Origin: Xanthocytophaga sp031424975
Lineage (GTDB): Bacteria; Bacteroidota; Bacteroidia; Cytophagales; 172606-1
Direction: 5' to 3'
DNA length: 16,702 nt
NCBI GenBank assembly: GCA_031424975.1
Contig: JANPIL010000262.1
Coordinates: 1-16,702, forward strand
Under the pieces are notes generated by a model, which was not told the origin of the DNA, ran no database searches, and saw only the letters and a program-made list of their open reading frames with translations. Positions 12,556-16,702 of the stretch are shown here, one piece after another. Position numbers and translations under genes: made by a program. The stretch's first letter is position 1. Each line of letters begins with the position of its first letter.

Positions 12556-12562
12556 AAAATTG

Positions 12563-13885
12563 ATGAAATCCCAAAACAGCATTCCATCCACCAAAGTCGA
12601 GCGGGCCACCAAGTTTGTCGCGACCGGATTCAAGGTGGGCGGCAACTACATCAAGCATTACGCCAAAAAAGCCTTTGATTCCGAACTCTCGCGCGATGAA
12701 CTGCACCGCGACAATGCCTCTGACATCTACAACACATTGAGCGAGTTGAAAGGCAGCGCCCTGAAAGTGGCGCAGATGATGAGCATGGACCGCAACCTGC
12801 TGCCACGCGCCTATTCCGACAAGTTCCAGATGGCGCAATACAGTGCGCCGCCATTGTCGGGGCCGCTGGTGATCAAGACGTTTGTGAAATATTTCGGCAA
12901 GCCGCCGCAACAATTGTTTGACACGTTTGACATGGAAGCCACCAACGCGGCCTCCATCGGGCAGGTGCACCGCGCCACCAAAGATGGCCGGCAACTAGCC
13001 GTGAAAGTGCAGTATCCGGGCGTGGCGCAAAGTGTGCGTTCGGATTTGAAAATGGTCAAGCCGTTTGCCGTGCGGCTCATGAACCTGAACGAAAAGGATG
13101 TGGATAAGTACATGGACGAGGTGGAAACCAAACTGCTCGAAGAAACGGACTACAAACTGGAATTGCGCAGTTCGCAGGAAATCTCCGCCGAATGCGCGCA
13201 TATACAAAACCTGCATTTCCCGAAATACTACCCCGAACTTTCCAGCGAACGGATACTGGCCATGGACTGGCTGGAAGGCCTGCACATGGAGGATTTTTTG
13301 AAGACCAACCCATCGCAACAGGTGCGCAATACCATCGGGCAAGCCCTGTGGGATTTCTATGATTTCCAGGTACACAAGCTGCGCAAAGTCCACGCCGACC
13401 CGCATCCGGGCAATTTCCTGATGCGCCCCGACGGCACGATGGGCGTGATTGATTTCGGCTGCGTGAAGGAAATTCCGGAGAGCTACTACACTAATTATTT
13501 CACGCTCATCAATCCGGAGAATGTGAAAGATGAGGCATTGCGGGAAAAAACATTCTTCAACCTCGAGTTCCTGACCGCCAATGATACGCCGCAGGAACGC
13601 AAGTTTTTCGGCGACCTGTTCACGACCATGATCGAGTTGCTCGGCAGGCCGTTTCACGAGGATACGTTCGACTTCGGCGACGAGTCGTATTTTCAGTCCA
13701 TCTACGACTACGCCGACCATCTGTCCAACCTCAAGGAACTGCGCGAATCAAACGCGGCGCGCGGAGCCAAGGATTCGCTGTACATCAACCGCACGTATTA
13801 CGGCCTTTACGCGATTTTGAACCAGTTGCAAGCCGTGGTGCGCACCAGCAGCCCCGATTGGATTTGGCAGCCGGTGGTACAGTAA
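12563..13885 (+). CDS. AarF/ABC1/UbiB-family atypical kinase
   Basis: A 440-residue protein of the ABC1/ADCK/UbiB atypical kinase family, associated with ubiquinone/isoprenoid lipid metabolism in other organisms; its substrate here is unknown. Family motifs run in order: the KxGQ-type helix as ALKVAQMMSMD (66-76, with A in place of G), the Ala-rich loop NAASIGQVHRA (128-138), the nucleotide lysine K148 in LAVKVQYPG, E193-E194 and D196 in EETDY, the catalytic loop HADPHPGNFL (277-286) and the DFG motif in GVIDFGCVKEI (294-304). All kinase-like catalytic residues are present. No transmembrane tail is evident. The ATG at 12563 is preferred to the TTG just before it. It lies downstream of the TetR gene, its likely regulator, and 24 bases after its stop the next small gene region begins. 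Confidence 0.93.
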   Translation: MKSQNSIPSTKVERATKFVATGFKVGGNYIKHYAKKAFDSELSRDELHRDNASDIYNTLSELKGSALKVAQMMSMDRNLLPRAYSDKFQMAQYSAPPLSGPLVIKTFVKYFGKPPQQLFDTFDMEATNAASIGQVHRATKDGRQLAVKVQYPGVAQSVRSDLKMVKPFAVRLMNLNEKDVDKYMDEVETKLLEETDYKLELRSSQEISAECAHIQNLHFPKYYPELSSERILAMDWLEGLHMEDFLKTNPSQQVRNTIGQALWDFYDFQVHKLRKVHADPHPGNFLMRPDGTMGVIDFGCVKEIPESYYTNYFTLINPENVKDEALREKTFFNLEFLTANDTPQERKFFGDLFTTMIELLGRPFHEDTFDFGDESYFQSIYDYADHLSNLKELRESNAARGAKDSLYINRTYYGLYAILNQLQAVVRTSSPDWIWQPVVQ

Positions 13886-13921
13886 GCTATTCAGCGTTAA
13901 GGACAAGTTATGCAGCATTTT

Positions 13922-14248
13922 ATGGAAAAAATGGGACTTTTACTGATATGCCTTCTGTTAATGTGCCAATCCTGCCATAATTGCGTGGAACATTCCAGGG
14001 AATTCAGGAATGAGGACTACCGTTTCCAAGTCCGTAAAAAGTACCAAGAGGGCAGGTACACCGTTTTTGAGGGTTCCGGTCAGATGTTCAAAGATGTTGG
14101 TTGGGACTATCTTCTCGACACGGTCCGCATCGGAGATACTTTTTTGAAGGAAAAGGGAAGTACTGTTGTCAAAATAATCAAAAAAGATACCGTTTATGAA
14201 TTTCCGGCGTATTGCTCCGGCTTACCAATGGATGCGTATGTTAGATGA
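13922..14248 (+). CDS. Small lipoprotein of unknown function
   Basis: I do not recognise a family. From the ATG at 13922 the product is 108 residues (an ATG at 13910 would add four). The N-terminus MEKMGLLLICLLLMCQSC is strongly hydrophobic and ends in a relaxed lipobox with C18, suggesting export as a lipoprotein. The mature part is rich in charged residues and predicted strands (YTVFEGSGQMFKDVGWDYLL, TVVKIIKKDTVYEFPAYCSG), with cysteines at C21 and near the end that could pair. Base use is visibly more AT-rich than aarF before it and the secreted protein after it, which may mean recent acquisition or weak selection. It starts 37 bases after aarF, so it could be co-transcribed. Confidence 0.65.
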   Translation: MEKMGLLLICLLLMCQSCHNCVEHSREFRNEDYRFQVRKKYQEGRYTVFEGSGQMFKDVGWDYLLDTVRIGDTFLKEKGSTVVKIIKKDTVYEFPAYCSGLPMDAYVR

Positions 14249-14351
14249 AATTTTGCCTGTTGTTAGTGTCACCAATGAAAACAGGCGTATCAGGTAGGCA
14301 GCCAACCGGTATTGATTTTGGCATTCGTGGCAAGCCGCAATTAATACGGAT

Positions 14352-14379
14352 GGGTTTGGGGTTTTCAAAAGATACTATT
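14352..14379 (-). repeat. 28-bp bipartite element, copy 13
   Basis: On the minus strand: AATAGTATC, 13 bases (TTTTGAAAACCCC), AAACCC. It lies 86 bases upstream of the 510-residue protein gene; its promoter-like reading (GGGTTTG...TATTTT) points towards that gene. Confidence 0.88.
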
Positions 14380-14465
14380 TTCCGCGAAAAAATTCCGCTT
14401 CCCATGTGGAATCTTTAACTTTTGGGTATCTTGACTGTCTCATTGCCCACCGTCCGGACTCCACC

Positions 14466-15998
14466 ATGAAAAAATGCCTGCTTCTGTTTGCCATCTCCTG
14501 TGCGCTGCTTCCGCACGTGGCTTGGGCGCAACTGGACCAAGTGCTGCGCTTGGAAATTCCGGTGGCCAAAGATAACTTCGACGACCTGCTCTTTGATGTC
14601 ACGCCCATCCGCGACAAGGGTTTGCTGGCCTCTACGCAGCCGCGCTACCCGCAAAGCAAGGACGGAAATGTCTGGAAGATAAGCCGTTATGACACCACGT
14701 TGAACAAGCTTTGGGAATTTGAGTACAAGGTTGAGGATTTGTACCAGCCCGCGCAAACGTATTTGGACACCAACTTCTACTACGTGCTGCTGACTTTGCC
14801 CGAATCCAAGAAATTCCGGGTTTTCCGGCTCGACATTGCCACCGGCGAACACCAGTGGCTGGACGGCAACGCGCTGACGTACATTTACGTCACCGATTTC
14901 AAGGTATTGAGCAATACGGCTTTTATCGGCGGCGTGGTCAATTACCGGCCCGTGGTGCTGACCTTTAATTTTTTTGACAAACGCACCCGCGTGCTGCCCG
15001 CCCTCTATGAGCCGCGCACCGAACTGAACCACATCCAGATAGACCCGTTCCAGCGGCGCACCAACGTGCTGATTCACAGCCAGGAGCGTACCCAAGCCAA
15101 GCTTTCCATCCGCTCGTTTGATTATTCGGGCAAGCTGTTGCAGAACGTGCTGTTGCAAAGCCCCAAGGAAAAAGGCCTGCTCACGGGGCGCATCACCTCG
15201 CTCAACGAACAGCAGCAACTCGTGATGGGGCATTACGCGCACAAAAACCTGCCTTACTCGCAAGGGTTGTTTATGGCCAAACTCAACGGCGAAAACCAAG
15301 AATACATCAAGTATTTTCAGTTTAATGACTTTAAGAATTTCTTCAGTTTCATGAAGCCGCGCCGCCAGGAACGCATCAAGGAACGCATCCTGAAAAAACG
15401 GCAGAAAGGTAAGGAAATGCTATTGCACTACCGCGTACTGATGCACGACATCATTGAAACCGCCGACCAGTACATTCTGGTGGGCGAGGCTTTTTACCCG
15501 CAATACCGCTCCGGCTCCATGGCTGGCTACAGCGTGAACCCCATGTGGGGCAGCCGCTACGGCGACCGGGTTTTTGACGGCTACCGCTACACGCACGCCG
15601 TGGTGTGCGGCTTCGACAAGGCGGGCAACTTGCTGTGGGACAATTGTTTCGAGATCCAGGATGTGGTCAATTATAATCTGGACGAAGTGGTGGAAGTGGT
15701 CATGAGCGAGGGCAATATCATACTGGCCTACCCGGAGGAAGGCGAAATCCACACCAAGGTGATCCGGGGCAGTGAGGTGGTCAAGGAAAATGAAAAATTC
15801 AAAATCGCCACCAACTTCGAGGAGGACAAAGTGCTGGATTCGGATGATGTGAACATTGACCAGTGGTACGGCAAGTATTTCATCAGTTGGGGCACGCAGG
15901 AAATACAAGGCCCGCGCAACGGCGGCCTGAAACCCGAACGCCAGGTGTTTTACCTCAATAAAATTACCTACGGCAATTCGGTGGCCTCCGGTAAGTAG
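14466..15998 (+). CDS. Large secreted protein of unknown function
   Basis: A 510-residue product with a clear signal peptide (MKKCLLLFAISCALLPHVAWA, cleavage before Q22), hence periplasmic or exported. I do not recognise a named domain. The first 300 residues have repeating aromatic/beta segments such as VWKISRYDTTLNKLWEFEYK, FRVFRLDIATGEHQWLDGN and KLSIRSFDYSGKLLQN, which read like blades of a PQQ/WD-type beta-propeller. Residues about 305-335 form a very basic segment (MKPRRQERIKERILKKRQK), unusual in an exported protein. The propeller-like pattern resumes later with THAVVCGFDKAGNLLWDNCF. The start at 14466 is set by the signal peptide; the open frame reaches 14406. TATCTTG (14427-14433) is one base short of a -7 box. 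Its TAG stop is part of a hairpin repeat at 15995-16019. Confidence 0.8.
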   Translation: MKKCLLLFAISCALLPHVAWAQLDQVLRLEIPVAKDNFDDLLFDVTPIRDKGLLASTQPRYPQSKDGNVWKISRYDTTLNKLWEFEYKVEDLYQPAQTYLDTNFYYVLLTLPESKKFRVFRLDIATGEHQWLDGNALTYIYVTDFKVLSNTAFIGGVVNYRPVVLTFNFFDKRTRVLPALYEPRTELNHIQIDPFQRRTNVLIHSQERTQAKLSIRSFDYSGKLLQNVLLQSPKEKGLLTGRITSLNEQQQLVMGHYAHKNLPYSQGLFMAKLNGENQEYIKYFQFNDFKNFFSFMKPRRQERIKERILKKRQKGKEMLLHYRVLMHDIIETADQYILVGEAFYPQYRSGSMAGYSVNPMWGSRYGDRVFDGYRYTHAVVCGFDKAGNLLWDNCFEIQDVVNYNLDEVVEVVMSEGNIILAYPEEGEIHTKVIRGSEVVKENEKFKIATNFEEDKVLDSDDVNIDQWYGKYFISWGTQEIQGPRNGGLKPERQVFYLNKITYGNSVASGK

Positions 15999-16019
15999 GG
16001 GCAGCCCTCGCGGCTGCCC
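15995..16019. repeat. Hairpin repeat overlapping the stop codon
   Basis: GTAG then GGGCAGCC (15999-16006) - ctcgc - GGCTGCCC (16012-16019). The TAG at 15996-15998 is the stop codon of the 510-residue protein. It is related to GTAGAGGCGACCCTTACGGTTGCCC at 5690. There is no T tract, but it may still act as a 3' hairpin. Confidence 0.7.
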
Positions 16020-16033
16020 GGCTGCTGCCGGAA

Positions 16034-16061
16034 AATAGTATCCCCGCTAAAGCTAAAAGTT
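16034..16061 (+). repeat. 28-bp bipartite element, copy 14 (degenerate right half)
   Basis: AATAGTATC, 13 bases (CCCGCTAAAGCTA), AAAGTT. The left half-site is exact and the right half-site is diverged. A hairpin TCCGCC-aga-GGCGGA follows at 16061-16075. Confidence 0.75.
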
Positions 16062-16094
16062 CCGCCAGAGGCGGAAACGGGGCTTTCAGCTTTC

Positions 16095-16130
16095 AAAAAG
16101 GCCAAACCTGCCAAAAAGGTCAAACCTGCG
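16095..16130. repeat. Tandem 18-bp repeat resembling the right half of the 28-bp element
   Basis: AAAAAGGCCAAACCTGCC (16095-16112) and AAAAAGGTCAAACCTGCG (16113-16130) differ at two positions. Each resembles the spacer plus right half-site of the 28-bp element (AAAAAGSCC-AAACC). The first is preceded by TTTC as in copies 3, 8 and 12, but no AATAGTAT half-site is attached. Confidence 0.7.
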
Positions 16131-16179
16131 GTTTGTGCGCAAGCTGAAGCGTGCGCTACTGCCGCCCCCGCGTGGGGTT

Positions 16180-16702
16180 TTACACCTTCACGGCCTTGCC
16201 CTTTTCGGCGGCCTCGTAGATGGCAAGCATGATGCGCACATCTTTCAAGCCTTCCTCGCCGGGCGTTTTGGGCATTTTGTTGTGCATCACGCATTCGGCC
16301 ATGTGGTCGAGTTGGGCGGCAAACTGGTTGCCCTCGTCCAGTTTCACTTTTAGTTCGCCATCCTTGTTGCCTATGAGCATGGTGTGTTCCTTGTAGTCCG
16401 TGGCCGGATCCAAGTCCAAATAGCCTTTCTCGCCGAACACCCGGAACCGCTTGACTGATTCGTAATTGTACGAACTGGTGCAAGTGGCCAGCACGCCGCT
16501 GGGAAAACGCAGCGTGAACACGATGTTTTCCTCTATTTCCTCGAAGCGCGGGTCGTTGGGGCTGCTGAACTGCTGGGCGGTCACTTCTACGGGTTCTTCG
16601 CCGGTCAGGTAGCGCGTGGCGTTCACGGCATAGATGCCAATGTCCATGAGTGGCCCGCCGCCCGCCATCTTTTTCACCACGCGCCATGTGTCGGCTTTCT
16701 CT
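16180..16702 (-). CDS. Gfo/Idh/MocA-family oxidoreductase, C-terminal part (cut by window end)
   Basis: The frame is open to the last base on the minus strand, so the N-terminal NAD(P)-binding domain lies outside. The 173 visible residues begin EKADTWRVVKKMAGGGPLMDIGIYAVN; GG-x-L-x-D-x-G-x-Y-x-x-N is the hallmark of the substrate-binding domain in glucose-fructose oxidoreductase-type dehydrogenases. This is followed by TRYLTGEEPVEVTA, a beta-sheet stretch (NIVFTLRFPSGVLATCTSSY, FRVFGEKGYLDLDPA) and the C-terminal helix LDHMAECVMHNKMPKTPGEEGLKDVRIMLAIYEAAEKGKAV, typical of the family. The substrate (a sugar or inositol derivative) cannot be deduced. It is convergent with the 510-residue protein gene. 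Confidence 0.92.
   Translation of the reverse strand, partial: EKADTWRVVKKMAGGGPLMDIGIYAVNATRYLTGEEPVEVTAQQFSSPNDPRFEEIEENIVFTLRFPSGVLATCTSSYNYESVKRFRVFGEKGYLDLDPATDYKEHTMLIGNKDGELKVKLDEGNQFAAQLDHMAECVMHNKMPKTPGEEGLKDVRIMLAIYEAAEKGKAVKV

Larger units (their letters stand above)
12234..12562. other. Repeat-rich gap between the TetR and aarF genes
   Basis: No gene is visible in these 329 bases. They hold two hairpins of one family (12250-12274, 12330-12352), copy 12 of the 28-bp element, the GGTCTGAC repeat (12459-12484) and a CATT tetranucleotide run just before aarF. Confidence 0.65.

Noticed and set aside
13008..13016. CAGTATCC within aarF resembles the left half-site.
   Set aside because: It encodes the conserved VQYPG of the kinase, lacks the AA/AAY start and has no AAACCC at the right distance.
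14255..14286. Possible terminator GCCTGTT...AACAGGC after the small lipoprotein.
   Set aside because: The stem is 7 bp with an 18-base loop and no T tract follows, so it is too weak to call.
14415..15299. A 294-codon open frame on the minus strand.
   Set aside because: It is antisense to the 510-residue secreted protein, which has a good signal peptide. The minus-strand frame has no export signal or domain.

Overview
The window looks like chromosomal DNA of a member of the Bacteroidota, with a moderately high GC content estimated by eye. Three things point there. Several starts are preceded by the Bacteroidota -7 box TAnnTTTG (positions 5245-5252, 5875-5882, and on the minus strand 5191-5198, 8122-8129, 9658-9665), and I saw no clear Shine-Dalgarno sequences. 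Short lipoproteins and a DUF3244-like secreted protein are present. The pairings panD + LPG-synthase-TM protein and TetR + AarF are, as I recall, typical of this phylum. No tRNA, rRNA, CRISPR array, insertion sequence or prophage gene was seen.

Layout. 1-384: 3' end of purB. 385-1098: gene-free stretch with a terminator, hairpins and a twin-palindrome operator-like array. 1099-1518: small secreted protein. 1519-1879: terminator and dispersed repeats. 1880-3103 (-): secreted M19 dipeptidase. 3422-3991 (-): NADPH-dependent FMN reductase. 4286-5164 (-): lipoprotein glycerophosphodiester phosphodiesterase, divergent from a small lipocalin-like lipoprotein at 5278-5670. 5915-6973: flavin/2Fe-2S oxidoreductase. 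7268-7969 (-): membrane zinc metallopeptidase. 8163-9182 (-): LPG-synthase-TM (flippase-like) protein. 9270-9620 (-): panD. 9735-11420 (-): glpD. 11598-12233: TetR-type regulator. 12563-13885: AarF/UbiB-type kinase. 13922-14248: small lipoprotein. 14466-15998: large secreted protein of unknown role. 16180-16702 (-): C-terminal part of a Gfo/Idh/MocA oxidoreductase.

The genes are mostly single-gene units of housekeeping or scavenging metabolism: purine synthesis, pantothenate precursor, glycerol-3-phosphate oxidation, glycerophosphodiester and dipeptide breakdown, redox enzymes. GDPD and GlpD could act in succession, since glycerol-3-phosphate released by one is the substrate of the other, but they are not adjacent.

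The most striking content lies mainly between the genes. A 28-bp bipartite element, AAYAGTATS-N13-AAACCC, occurs 14 times in 16.7 kb with an invariant 13-nt spacer. Two copies lie inside coding sequences (the flippase-like gene and glpD), and one carries a complete -7 box directly upstream of the dipeptidase. The variable middle and fixed spacing suggest a recognition site rather than a simple transposed copy. At least five other dispersed repeat families are layered in the same intergenic regions.
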